From contig JAFEUB010000313.1 in the NCBI GenBank assembly GCA_024529925.1, positions 455,001 to 519,000 of the forward strand: DNA of 64,000 bases, written 5' to 3'. The notes beneath the pieces are model-generated. The model saw nothing but the letters and a program-made list of their open reading frames with translations. It was not told the DNA's origin and made no database searches. This DNA comes from Ophthalmolycus amberensis (lineage: Eukaryota; Chordata; Actinopteri; Perciformes; Zoarcidae). The position numbers were made by a program, and so were the translations under genes. Below, in pieces: positions 1-13,500 of the stretch; position 1 is the stretch's first letter; each line of letters starts with the position of its first letter.

Positions 1-1150
1 TACGCTCCCGTCTCTCCGCGCCCGTCTCTCCGCTCCCGTCTCTCCGCTCCCGTCTATCCGCGCCCGTCTCTCCGCTCCCGTCTCTCCGCTCCCGTCTCTC
101 CGCGCCCGTCTCTCCGCTCCCGTCTCTCCGCTCCCGTCTCCCCGCTCCCGTCTCCCCGCTCCCGTCTCCCCGCTCCCGTCTCTCCGCTCCCGTCTCTCCG
201 CTCCCGTCTCCCCGCTCCCGTCTCCCCGCTCCCGTCTCCCCGCTCCCGTCTCTCCGCTCCCGTCTATCCGCGCCCGTCTCTCCGCTCCCGTCTCTCCGCT
301 CCCGTCTATCCGCGCCCGTCTCTCCGCTCCCGTCTCTCCGCGCCCGTCTCTACGCTCCCGTCTCTCCGCGCCCGTCTCTCCGCTCCCGTCTCTCCGCTCC
401 CGTCTATCCGCGCCCGTCTCTCCGCTCCCGTCTCTCCGCTCCCGTCTCTCCGCGCCCGTCTCTCCGCTCCCGTCTCTCCGCTCCCGTCTCCCCGCTCCCG
501 TCTCCCCGCTCCCGTCTATCCGCGCCCGTCTCTCCGCTCCCGTCTCTCCGCTCCCGTCTCTCCGCGCCCGTCTCTCCGCTCCCGTCTCTCCGCGCCCGTC
601 TCTCCGCTCCCGTCTCTCCGCTCCCGTCTCTCCGCGCCCGTCTCTACGCTCCCGTCTCTCCGCTCCCGTCTCTCCGCGCCCGTCTCTCCGCTCCCGTCTC
701 TCCGCTCCCGTCTCTCCGCTCCCGTCTATCCGCGCCCGTCTCTCCGCTCCCGTCTCTCCGCTCCCGTCTATCCGCGCCCGTCTCTCCGCTCCCGTCTCTC
801 CGCTTCCGTCTCTCCGCTCCCGTCTCTCCGCTCCCGTCTATCCGCGCCCGTCTCTCCGCTCCCGTCTATCCGCGCCCGTCTCTCCGCTCCCGTCTCTCCG
901 CTCCCGTCTCTCCGCTCCCGTCTCTCCGCTCCCGTCTATCCGCGCCCGTCTCTCCGCTCCCGTCTCTCCGCTCCCGTCTCTCCGCGCCCGTCTCTCCGCT
1001 CCCGTCTCTCCGCTCCCGTCTCTCCGCTCCCGTCTCTCCGCGCCCGTCTCTCCGCTCCCGTCTCTCCGCTCCCGTCTCTCCGCGCCCGTCTCTCCGCTCC
1101 CGTCTCCCCGCTCCCGTCTCCCCGCGCCCGTCTCTCCGCTCCTGTCTCTC
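1..1150. repeat. 14-bp minisatellite, truncated by window edge
   Basis: About 80 tandem copies of CCGCTCCCGTCTCT with common variants CCGCGCCCGTCTCT, ...TCTAT and ...CTCCC. As 14 is not a multiple of three, 42 bp make one translation cycle, and all three - strand frames stay open only because the unit lacks stops. It lies in the adcy8 intron immediately upstream of the exon at 1316; the transcribed RNA is C-rich and the template strand G-rich. Confidence 0.95.
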
Positions 1151-1254
1151 TCTCCAGCGCTTGCGGTTGAACCGGTGAATGTATCCGTGGCGGTGCGTTG
1201 GCGTGTTTTCTGTGTTTCTCTGTAAACTTGTTTTTTCTCTCCATCTTCCCCCTT

Positions 1255-1307
1255 TCTTCTTCTTCTTCTTCTTCTTCTTCTTCTTCTTCTTCTTCTTCTT
1301 CTTCTTC
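1255..1307 (+). repeat. (TTC)n microsatellite forming the splice acceptor pyrimidine tract
   Basis: About 17 TTC triplets end 8 nt before the AG of the acceptor at 1315, so the microsatellite itself is the polypyrimidine tract of the adcy8 exon at 1316. Confidence 0.9.
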
Positions 1308-1315
1308 TCCTGCAG

Positions 1316-1416
1316 TACTCCCAGATGAGGGACGAGGTCTTCAAGTCCAACCTGGTGTGCGCCTTCATCGTGCTCATCTTCATCACAACCATCCAAAGCC
1401 TGCTTCCCTCTGCCAG
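1316..1416 (+). CDS. adcy8: adcy8 exon: juxtamembrane segment and helix 7
   Basis: Encodes YSQMRDEVFKSNL followed by the hydrophobic run VCAFIVLIFITTIQSLL, the first helix of the second membrane cassette. The acceptor is TCCTGCAG|TAC and its pyrimidine tract is a (TTC)n microsatellite. The donor is CAG|GTAAAAG. The exon is 101 nt and ends after two bases of an Arg codon completed by the next exon. This is the first exon visible; the codon phase at its 5' end is taken from the AC8 alignment. Confidence 0.9.
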
Positions 1417-2914
1417 GTAAAAGGAGAGGACGGACTGTCAACACGGTTGCAGCTGAGAGACTGAAAGACGTTTCCTCTCCTTTATTTACCCATTCATGCA
1501 AACACGTGAAGAGCATCTGGACATGCTAACGAATACAGATGTTAGAGGTCTATAAAACACAAGCGTGCACCGGTGCACTGACAGGAGGAAGCATGTTAAA
1601 TTAAAATAAAATAATTAGATATTTTCACATATAAAAATAAACAAAGCCTCCAGGTCAGCATCTGCAAAAACAAGTTTAGCACTTCTGCTCAAATAATGAC
1701 AATCTCTATTTTCTTCCCCTAAATAACTTATGAACAGACGTTAGCTGTAGCTATAGCAACACGCTGACCACGTGTGTATGTTGTTTGTCTCCATCGTTGA
1801 AACACGTTCATGCAGAAACAGCTTTGTTTTAGTTTGGCGCCACCCAGAGCAGGTTATTTACTCCACTCCCATCATGGTCTTATATGCATATAATAAATAC
1901 ATATGTATGTATATTGTGCCATTTAAGAGATTCACATCATCTTTGGTAGAAGGTGTGAAAATGTTATTATGGTGGATACACACATATCTTTGAGGAGAAA
2001 CAGCCTTTCAATATGCACTGACGATAGAAACATTATGGAACATCTGGAACATCTGTATCTACAGATGAGGTTTTCTTGTGGGATCCAGTTGATTGATCGA
2101 GTTATCATGCGATTAAATATATTAAAACATGTTTAAATTATTTTATTCTCATGCTGATTTGCATCTAAATGCTTTTATTGTGACGGGACGCTGTGTCCTG
2201 AAGCCTCCCAGCTGACGGCTCTGTTGTTGTTTTGCCGTTGTGTCTCTGCAGGATGGTAACCATGGCGGTCCAGTTCTCGGTCCTCATCGTCCTGCATTCC
2301 TGTCTGGTCCTCGTTACGACGGCGGAGGACTACAAGTGTCTGCCTCTGGTCCTACGCAAAGCCTGCTGCTGGATCAACGAGACCTACGCGGCGAGGAACG
2401 TCATCATCTTCATCTCCATCCTCATCAACTTCCTGGCAGCCATGATCAATATCGTGAGTTCAGTCTCCTCTTCCAGGTTCTTGTTTGCTTGCTAAGTATT
2501 TACAGGAGTTGATGTTGGTCTGACCCGTGAGGACACAACAACTAGACTTCGACTTGTTTCTGGTTTCCAAACGTCTCCCCGAGAAACGTTTCCTTCTGAG
2601 GATCCTGAGATCTTACGGTCGCTGTGTGGATACATCCTGGTGGTTGGTCTTCTGCCTTCGAGAATCTATTCAAACCTTTATATTGAACAAGAGTCACAAC
2701 TGTTGTGTATTTGCGTCGCTGCCGGGATGAATAGTCTTCATTTCTTCATCAAAGCCCTGGTGGGTGAAGGCCTCCTCTCTCACTCAGTCTGAATGTGTGA
2801 GTGTAAATAAACGAGTGTGTTCACGGTGATGAAGGAACATGTGAACAGTGTGGCTCATTGATGTGTTTTAAATGGAGCCCGATGGCAAAGAGGAAGATGA
2901 TAAATGAGGCTCTG

Positions 2915-2946
<32 letters not shown>

Positions 2947-5900
2947 CTGGTTGGTTACAGTAACACAGTCAGACAACATAATAATTACTACCACATATAC
3001 TTACACTAATAAATAAACCCACTGCTACACTGTTAGCATAGCATAGCACCGATCGATCCAGACTCCACTCAGAAAACAAGCATCTGTAAAGTTGTTTGTC
3101 GTCTTGCGGAGAGAACGAGCTCTTTTACAAATCAGCATCATTATGTAGTTTTGGCAACAATTTTTTTCGTTCATTTTAAATATATCACAGCAGAATAGTT
3201 TATGTGGGTTCATACAGCTGCAGTAAAGCAGCTCAATGATAATTCAGCGAGCACCTCTGGATGAAGCGATGAGCTCAGACACCACAGCCATCAGCACATC
3301 TGGAATATCAACATGTATAAAGCAGCAACAGTGGTTATTTCAGCCGTGATTGATGGAACCTTGTCTCCGTGAGGGGAGCCTCCGCTCCTCATGGCACTTC
3401 TAGCGCGAAGGACGAGAATAAACAGAAATGATCCCACGAGCACCGTGACACACGTTGGCTTTGGGCTCGGTGTGAACACAGCGTCGGACCACAAGAGCAA
3501 AAGAACAAGAGCAGAGCAGCTGTGCTGCAGAGTTCAAATCCAACGAATCAAAGAATAGATCTTTCAAAACATCTCCAGGTTTATCCTGAAAGATTCGTTT
3601 TTAAACACAAAAGCTCAAAAGCCAAGCAGAATGAGGATTAATGCACAAATATCCAAACATCCTCACAGGATAACAATCACAAAACGGCTCAAATCCCACC
3701 AAACCCATCGTGTTTCCTCATGTTTGAATCTCAATATAATGAGGATCATGTGATCAGCTGGTCAGTGATTTATTGTTAATATTTTACTGTCTGAAGTCGA
3801 GCTCATGGACCCGTTTCTACCTCACAGCGCTCTTCTTGTGCAGAGCGACCCCTGAAGGAGTCTGACTCACTGTTAGTCATTACTGAGCTGAAGACGGTGA
3901 AACGAGCTGATGAAGCTTCTGGTGTTGCCGGGTCTCTGACTGCATGAAGCAGCTTATAGAACCCCGAGGCCTCGACACCAGCTAGTCTCAGAGAAACAGA
4001 GAAGAGCCCACTGGTCCTCCAGCAGCTGCAGCAGCTTCACAGCTGTGTTCCTGTAAATGAACTGAAGAAGGAGAAACACACACTTTGTGGTTCGTTGCTC
4101 TTACGACGGATCTGTTCAATAATCCATTTACATTCTGAGATATTGATGTTCAGCATCAGTACGGGCATGAAGACGTCCTCAAATAACATCACGTATGTTG
4201 TCCGCGAACATGCTGCAGATCCATCGGACCTGAACAGTGTGATCTGTTCTGCATGTTGCCGCTGGTTTGTGTGCGAGTAATTGCAGAATTGCGGCAGTGT
4301 ATGGTTGATTGCGTGCAGCGAAATGTCTCAGGGAGACATCAATTATTGTTTCAATGTATGTTTTAAATCTCCTTTACTTTTGCCTTTATGCTTTTAATGG
4401 TTTCATGTGAAGCACTTTGAATTACCTTGTTGTTGAAATGTGCTATACAAATAAACTTGCCTTGCCTTGCCTTGCCTTGCTGAATTAAAGGTAGAAGCAC
4501 CAAACGCTGCTGCAGCCGCAGGTTACAGTTCAAAGAAGAAGAGACAAGTTCAGAAAGGCAAACTTTTAAAGTCGATAATTGTGTGCTTTACATCTCTCAG
4601 CTAAATAACAATAATAATAGTTTTATGTTTATAGCACATTTCATACAGACTGTTGCTCAAAGTAACATTTAAAAATAGAAACAGAAAACCTTCCTTTTAC
4701 AGATAAATTAAATAAAAGTGGGAAGAAAACGTGTATTTACATTATAAGTGTAAATAAAAAAATGTCAACAGATGAAAAAAACTGGAAAACATTTTACATT
4801 TAAAATGACAAGAAATAACAATAAAACCTTAAATACCATGTCAATGTTGTTTTAATGTTGATGCTGAACTCGGGTTCTTTTAAATTGAAAATACTTTGTT
4901 TGTGAAGTGCTTCCACAGTGAGCTGGAAACCGACTTCAGTAACAGATCAGCTGTTGATGAACAGGTTATTAACAGGTTATTAACAGGTTATTAACAGGTT
5001 ATGAACAGGTTATTAACAGGTTAACAGGTTATTAATCCTCCCCCCCCTCTCTCACAGCTGTGGTGCGACTTCGACAAGTCCGACACCTTCAGGAACCAGA
5101 CGTACAACGAGTCGGCCTCCATCCCAGACATCTGCTTCTACCCAGAGGTACCGACTACATCATGTGTCTGAACTCTGCAGCCGGGTCCATCTGTTGTGGT
5201 TCTGTTCTGTTTTTTAGTTTTCACTCCCCCCCCCCCCCCCGACATCTGCTGGCACCCGGAGGGAGGTCTCGCTTCAGACTACGCCGACTGATGGAGCCAT
5301 CAGAACGTCGCGGGGAAAACATCCATTACGTTATTCTGCTCTCACAATAAGCAGCTGATCGATGGACCCAATAAGGGAGTCGCGCTTTCATAGCCGCGAG
5401 CTTTGGGAGAGTCACGACTCCTCGCTTCGTGTTCACGTCACAACATCACTTCCTCCCGAGGGTCCGGAGCCTGTGTGTGAAGAACTAAGAGCAGCTTCCA
5501 GAAACATAACAGAATAATCATTCTAATGTTTTACACATCGTTTAAAAGTCAAATCTACAACAACTTCTGAGGCTCGGGAGGAGAAAACCACCGGTGATGT
5601 CATGGTGATGTCATTACAGTGACCTCAGTTTGTACATGGAGACGACAAATGTCCAACAGCACAGGGTCTGTGTAACAAAGGGGGGGGGGGGGGTAATAGA
5701 GCTGTCCATGACAAAGAGGCTATTGAGTTGCATTGTGGGAAATGTATGAACTCAGAGAGACTAAAGTCAGGAAGTCTCTACATCTGCTGCTTCTGTATTG
5801 ATTATTAAGATAAACAATGCTATTGTCATTTTAAGACCATTTTATGCCTCTGATGTCATATAATGATGTAATATACAGCATACTAATGCAGGTACATCTT

Positions 5901-6902
5901 TTCAAAGAGCTATGAACTTTTAATTCTTACGGATATTCTGACATTGGAACGTGAAAAAAACCACACAACGATAAATACAATGCACTCTCAGGCCTGGTGA
6001 AGAGCTTTTACACTGGAATAGATGTTAAACATTTGGTCTTTAACAGGCAGTCCACTGCCAATCATCAAAGGAAGATGTTGACCCGCTGAAGGCGCTGGAG
6101 GACCAGCTGAGCGTTCATCTCTGAGGGGAACGTGAATGTCCGGCCCGTGTCACATGTAACGTGGAGGACTGATCTAAAACACGAATGTCTTTGTCTCCCA
6201 GTATTTCGTGTTCACGGGGGTCCTGGCGATGGTGACGTGTGCCGTGTTCCTGCGGCTCAACTCGGTGTTGAAGTTGGCGGTGCTGCTGGTGATGATCGCC
6301 ATCTACTCACTGCTGACCGAGGCGTTCTACACCTCCCTGTTCGTCCGCTACGACGCCGTCCACCACAACACGGGGTGAGCGCCTTAGAATGAGGACCGTG
6401 CAACCAATCGCACGCGGGCGTGACGATTTGGTTGGGCGTCTGCATAGTTTGCTAGGATGTGCGTTGGCCACGTAGCGCCTGGTTATATCGTAACCTTGGA
6501 TCCCAGTCAGAGAACCAAGGTTCCCTCCATTCAAGTGGAATATGTAACAGAGTGGAGAGACACTCTGTAGCTAGTTAAGTAGGTTTAGTTGGAGTTTATC
6601 AGTGTCAGCTGATGAATGAAGCTGGAGTTAAGCTCCAGTCGTTTCTCAGAAACTCGTCATGAAACTTTGTGGAACAACAACCAGACTCTCAGAAGTCCAT
6701 CCCTCCGCCTGCAGACGTCCACCAGTACCAGTACCTTACCAGTACCAGTACCACCAGTAACTCAACACCACAGTTCACCCACGTTCACTTCATGATCTGA
6801 TCAGACTTCATAGAATTAGCTGCATACCTTTTAATAATGTCATAATTATAACTTTTATGTTTTAAAACAACTTGCAACAGAAAATAATACAAAATATGCA
6901 TT

Positions 6903-6936
<34 letters not shown>

Positions 6937-6938
6937 AG

Positions 6939-6970
<32 letters not shown>

Positions 6971-7422
6971 TAAAGAGAGAGAGAGAGAGATAAAGAGAGA
7001 GAGATAGAGATAAGAGAGAGAGACAGAGAGAGAAAGAGAGCTAGAGAGATAAAGAGAGAGAGAGAGAGATAAGAGAGAGAGATAGAGATAAAGAGAGAGA
7101 GAGAGAAGAGAGAGAGAAGAGAGAGAGAGAGAGATAAAGAGAGAGAGAGAGAGAGATAAAGAGAGAGAGAGATAAGAGAGATAAGAGAGAGAGAGAGAGA
7201 GATAAAGAGAGAGAGAGATAAAGAGAGAGAGAGAGAGAGAGAGAGAAGAGAGAGAGAGATAAAGAGAGAGAGAGAGAGAGAGAGAGATAAAGAGAGAGAG
7301 AGAGAGAGATAAAGAGAGAGAGAGAGAGAGAAGAGAGAGAGATAAAGAGAGCTAGAGAGATAAGAGAGATAAGAGAGAGAGAGAAGAGAGAGAGAGAGAT
7401 AAAGAGAGAGAGAGAGAGAGAT

Positions 7423-7494
<72 letters not shown>

Positions 7495-7555
7495 AGAGAG
7501 AGAGAGAGATAAGAGAGAGAGAGAGAGCGATAAAGAGAGAGAGAGAGAGAGAGAT

Positions 7556-7589
<34 letters not shown>

Positions 7590-10500
7590 AGAGAGAGAGA
7601 GAGAGAGAGATAAAGAGAGAGAGAGAGAGAGAGAGAGAGATAAGAGAGAGAGAGAGAGAGATAAAGAGAGAGAGAGAGAGAGATAAAGAGAGAGAGAGAG
7701 AGAGAGATAAAGAGAGAGAGAGAGAGAGAGAGATAAAGAGAGAGAGAGAGATAAGAGAGAGAGAGAGAGAGATAAAGAGAGAGAGAGAGAGATAAAGAGA
7801 GAGAGAGAGAGAGAGAGATAAAGAGAGAGAGAGAGATAAGAGAGAGAGAGAGAGAGATAAGAGAGAGAGAGAGATAAAGATGTACTACATTAACCTGAAT
7901 ATGTATCGATACTAAACGTATGTAGTCGAATAGATGAAACTAACTCCTGAGAGCTTGAGTTCATCTTAACACACGTATTAAAGTAAAACACGTCACGTTG
8001 ACCTTTTTTTCTGGACACGTGTTGAAAAGTGAGAGAACTCATCCGGCGTGTGTTCACGGTGAGCGTCACAGTGAAGAGCACAGCAGCGTGGAGGAGCTGT
8101 GAAGAAGAAGCAGAGGTCTCCATACGAGCTCTACAGGTTCACCGCATAAAGCACAGGGACAGCAAACAGCAGAACGTGCTCCACAAAATACACAGATGTG
8201 CTGCGTTAGTGAAGTTAGCGCTGAGCGTCTTCTGTCTCTCTGTTCCAACAGGAACTTCCTGGGGACCAAAGAGACGTCCCTGCTGCTGATGGCCATGTTC
8301 CTCCTCGCTGTGTTTTACCACGGCCAGCAGGTGAGATCACACAGCTCTCTATCATTAGTTTAACTTTATTGTTGCATCGTCCCTCTTCAAGTAAAGAAAT
8401 ACAACATGAATAACCAGGACCTTGGGATAATTCTGTCCAAACAATAAATCTGAGGGCTTGTGAGACAAATAAAGGGAATAAGGCAGAAGAAGCTCTCGTG
8501 GGTAAACATGTGCAGGCTGTGTGTCGACAGAAGGCCAAAGACCCTTTAATACGCAGCAGAAGCATTATGTCCATAATACCAGAGCACAGCATCCTCTCAG
8601 GTGTTCATCGCCGTGTAATATCTGACCCGAGCGACACAAAAACAGAAACAATCCATTTCATTACACATCTGACACATTATACGAGCCAATGTTCGTACAC
8701 AGACGCAGCGAGAGCCTGATGGAAAGCGGTGTCGCCGCGTTGCTTTCATGCTCTCGCTATGGCAACCTTTGATCACGCAGGTCAGCGGCTCGGCGTCGGC
8801 CAGAGACGGAGGGGAGGCGGCCCGTCATCGAGGGTCCTTTGTAGCCCCGTAAAATCATCCAGTGGCATATTGATTTTCAGCGGGGTCAACTCCACCAGCT
8901 GTTTGGCGGAGCAGAGACCATGACGGCTCACAGCGCGGGGCGCGTAACACCTGTGTGAGACGCATTGGGCCGAGTGAAAGGAGAGCGCACGAAAGAGACT
9001 TCTTTAAGTCCGTCACCGTACTCAGCACTGGAAGACATCGAGGCAGCCTCATTCAGATTCAGGAGCAAGAACGATGCATTTCAACCCTTCGTAGATGAAA
9101 AACTCAAAGCAGCATCGTCCACCTTTGAGAGGACGCACGCAGGCTGTTAAACATTCGAGCTTCTTTCAGAGGAGACGTGCTCGTGGTTTTATTGTGTTGT
9201 GAAGAAGAGCAGAAAGATGGGAGACGTCTGTTATTCTTCTCCTCTGCCTCTTTCATTACAACGATCTGATTGAAGCTCTCAATCAGTGCTTGTTGAATGT
9301 GAGTGTGATGTACGGCGTCCTCACCATCACCCACTAAACAACCGAGATCATCACGAGAGCTCACGGGGAAGACGACTCTTCTCTCTAACTGTGTTATTGT
9401 GCAGTTAACTGCAAGAAATACAAGATAATGTATTTCGTTCAGCAGCTTATTTTGGCTCTTTCATACGTATTGTGACGTTGATTTCTGTTTCTCTATGAGC
9501 CGAGCCACAGAGCTTTTACATCATGAACTAATGGCGACAGAGCACTGAAGCCAGATGAGGTTGTTCTTCACGAGCGCTGCTTCCTGTCAGAGCAGTAATT
9601 ACATTATCAAGCACACTGAACGTGAAGCATTGCATTACAAAGCTGCAGACAAGGCTCTTGTTTTGAAACGATTAGATGGTCTTTTTCTGACGCCATACTT
9701 TTCTTCTGAATACTTTGAGATCATTAGATGAGTCTGAGTTACCTAAAGGTACCAGTGAGGATGAAGAAGCAACTGTATTTACAAGCGGTCATATCGAACA
9801 CAATCAACACCTTCTCACTCCTTTCCTAGTGTCGCTTTTGGATGCATCAGTTTCAAAGTGTCTTTTCAAAATAAAGTTCCGTCTTCACATGAAACGCACA
9901 GTTTGCCCTTGTTACATGAATAAAGTGTCTTTTCAAAATAAAGTTCCGTCTTCACAGGAAACGCACAGTTTGCACTTGTTACATGAATAAAGTGTATTTT
10001 CAAAATAAAGTTCCATCTTCACAGGAAACGCACAGTTTGCACTTGTGCCATGCATAAAGTGTATTTACTTAGTTTTTAGGTTTACTTACGCAAAAAAAAA
10101 GTTTCGGAAAATATCGTGGTTTGTATTAAAATAAGGACATTTGTCACATCACAGCGTTGGTCATTTTTACCTCTCATGTTGATCTAAAAAACTTTAGATA
10201 GTTGTTTTGTAATGTCTAAAATGCATATTAGATAAAGACAAAGTGCAAAGTAACCAGTAAGCTTTCAGATGAATGAAGTGGTGCACAAAGTGTAAGATTT
10301 CCCTCAGTAATGTAGTGAAGAAGTCATTTAATTCCTTTGCCTAAATCTGCTCTGAGTTTAACACGCTCACATATTCGAACCGTATTCGGGTGAAAGGCTG
10401 TCACACCAGAACATACGGCAGCACAGCTGAACCTTATTCTGCCTGGAAACCGAATGACACAGTGTGTAAGATGACAGCAGCTGTAATGCAAAGGCCAACG

Positions 10501-13500
10501 TGTGTTGGCTCAACACTTCTGTCTCTCCGGTTAATAGAAGCTGTTGTGAATGAAAGTGTCCTCGCTGGTTAACGTCTGAGCGAACCCGTCGCTTCACCGG
10601 CCGCCATCATCATCCCGCCGCCCGGCCGGCCCGCAGGCTCTGCTTCCGTTATTATAAAAACAGAAGACGAGCTTGAAGTTTGCTCCTCGCTCATGTGACT
10701 TAAGGGACTAATTGATACCAAGATTAATCACAAAACACTTTCCGCCAGAGAGAGACGCTTAAATCCTCACCGGCTTATCTGTCTGCCCCCGAAATTCATT
10801 TTCAATATCAGCGTTCTCTCTCTCCGTCTCCTGCAAGTGCAAACTAAACGCTACCGACGTTTGTTTGGCTCTAATGTATTCAGATGACTTTGTATTAATT
10901 GTGCATTCAGAAAAGCAATTTGTGTTGCATATTAGAATCCTGTTGCTGCAGATTGATCGCACTCTCGTGTTTCATAATTGATCCAATCTTTAACGGATTT
11001 TGTTACATTTTAGTTTGATTAACTTCAGGACCGCGGCTCAGCGTCTCCATCATGGGAATGATGCAAACATGAGTTTGCTCTGATCTCTCTGATGAAGTGT
11101 CTGGAGGAGATGTTCAGCTCTTTAGAGGCTTAAGAAGTAACATCAAATGTTTGGAGGAACTGGGAAATAATAGTTCACCGTTTCAGTGAAAGTGATGTTC
11201 TAGTCACTGCATCATGCAGAGTCAGCAGGTTGAGTATCTGGATCAATCACACATGTTTGCCAGTAGACTTAAAGATTTGTTTTTTTAGAAGTAAATATCT
11301 TTTAAAGCCTCTGAAAGTTTGGTTTTAAATCTTCTAAAAGTATTTCTCTAGAACATCAAATATTCATGTTCTGGCAAAACCAGACTTATTATTTTATGAA
11401 GAGTTTAACATTTGTATCAAATCTTTCTCTACAGGACAAACCCCAGGTTTTCATGGGGTTTGATTGACAGCAACATAAGCAAACGATCTCACATCTAAAG
11501 AATACATCAAAGAACATGAGCACTTGTCTTTCTGAGTAGCACAGAGAATGAACAATGTACAGTACGCGGTTGAAAAGTGGCCGCTGGAAGTCAATGGCAG
11601 AACAACTGAGACACTGAGGAGGTGACGATCTATCATGACATCCTCTGTGTGTGTGTGTGTGGTTCCTCCTCCTGTAGCTGGAGTACACGGCGCGGCTGGA
11701 CTTCCTGTGGCGCGTCCAGGCCAAAGAGGAGATCAACGAGATGAAGGAGCTGCGAGAACACAACGAGAACATGCTGAGGAACATCCTGCCCAGCCACGTG
11801 GCCCGACACTTCCTGGAGAAGGACCGGGACAACGAGGTCTGCACAACACAGTCACACAGAGCCGAGCTGATGCCGATTGTTATCGTCACGTAGAAATACA
11901 GCTGCGAGCAGAGGCCTTAGAAAACGACTCTCCCGTGTTGATGTGTTTCAGTGCTGGTGGGAATTCGGACACTCTGGAGATTGTAGATGAACAAATCGAT
12001 TCTTAAATTGAGATTTAGAACGAGAGGTACGAATGGAGTCATGGTTTGTGCATCTTGTATCGCTCCAGCTGGTTCTTAAAGCGACCGGGTAGAAGTGTGC
12101 TTATTCTCCTGTGAGGCGGCCGACTCCTCCTCTGAACGTTTGGATGTGAAACCTACGATCTCCACCGTCATAGATGTCGTTGTGGGAGTTCGAGGACGTG
12201 TTATGACACGTTCGTTCATACTTTTGTGTCATAATTTGTATCAGTTATGATACAATTACTCTCACCAAAGGAACACAGCAGTCAAATAATTAGACAAACA
12301 GTTTTACCTGCAGGTGAAGTGGTTTAGTCCATTACTGGAGAAGAGAACTGTGTTAGCATAACTACAGTCAATCACCTTCCAAATAGGTTTATCCACCGCA
12401 TTGCTCCCGCTGACCTGCTCCCCAACGCTCATTACGATCTGTTCCCTGAGCTCAGCGCCAACAGAGGAAAAGAAGAGGCTCGGTAATTGCTTTTCACACG
12501 GCTGTATGGAGCGAGGGAGGGAGGTGGTGGGGCGGCTCATTCAGCCGGGGAGCTTTTTTTGGTTGTGTGCATTTGATTTGATTTTAATAACATGTTGTCA
12601 GTCGGCAGCCGAGAACACGCTGATCCGTCTCTCCGTCGCAGGAGTGACTCAGCTTCCACAACTCCGCAGAGTCGAACTTCACAAAGTTGCTCTTTGTGTT
12701 CACCTTATCTCTGCTGCCTTCTCCCTTTTCTACTTTTCATTTCCATTCAGTTGCGCTGCACTCGGTAACAGTCTCTAAATGGGAACACACGCATTAACAC
12801 ACAGACCGACGCGTCGTCTCAACAGCTGGCTGCTGGTTTCTAACCTATGTGCTACTTAATAACATGAACTGTTTTCAAATCATACCGCAGTCCTTTAGAT
12901 CCTTGAATGCATTCATCTTAAACGGGTTCCGATGACTATGACATGCACTACGTAGCTTACGTAGCACTACGTAGCTTAAGGTGAAACTCAAACATTACCA
13001 CCTACCTGCAGACATTTGCTGCAAAGCAGACACAGGAGCATTATAGAGGTCCAACCAAGCTGCAACCTCCGGCTCTTTAGAGTGAAGTCAAAGCTTCACG
13101 TGTTCAAGCTGCATTCTCTCTAGTGTCCACCAGGGGGCGACTCCTCTGGTTGTATAGAAGTCTATGAGAAGATGACTCTACTTCTCTCTTGATTTATTAC
13201 CTCAGTAAACATTGTAAACATGAGTTTATGGTCTCAATCTCTAGTTTCAAGTCTTCTTCACTACAGCATGATGTTCATTTAGTAACTTATGTGTCACGGG
13301 GCATGTTGGAGGACTCAAACGCAGACCAGGCAGAGTAGCGTGAAGCAGGCGTTTTATTGAACACAAATAGGAATATTTACCAACACAACAGGGAGTCCAA
13401 GCACAAGACAAGAGACGAGGGGGAAATCCAGGGGGACGAGGCACGGCGGGCAGACAGGGAACCTGGGAACAGGACAAGACAAACGGGCCGGGTAGAACAC

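Noticed and set aside
838..1516. Arg/Glu/Gly-rich frames on the - strand, and a Ser-rich + frame through the TTC tract
   Set aside because: Translations of the 14-bp minisatellite and of (TTC)n next to the adcy8 exon; all frames are open.
7460..7795. 111-codon Arg/Glu frame
   Set aside because: Simple GA-rich repeat.
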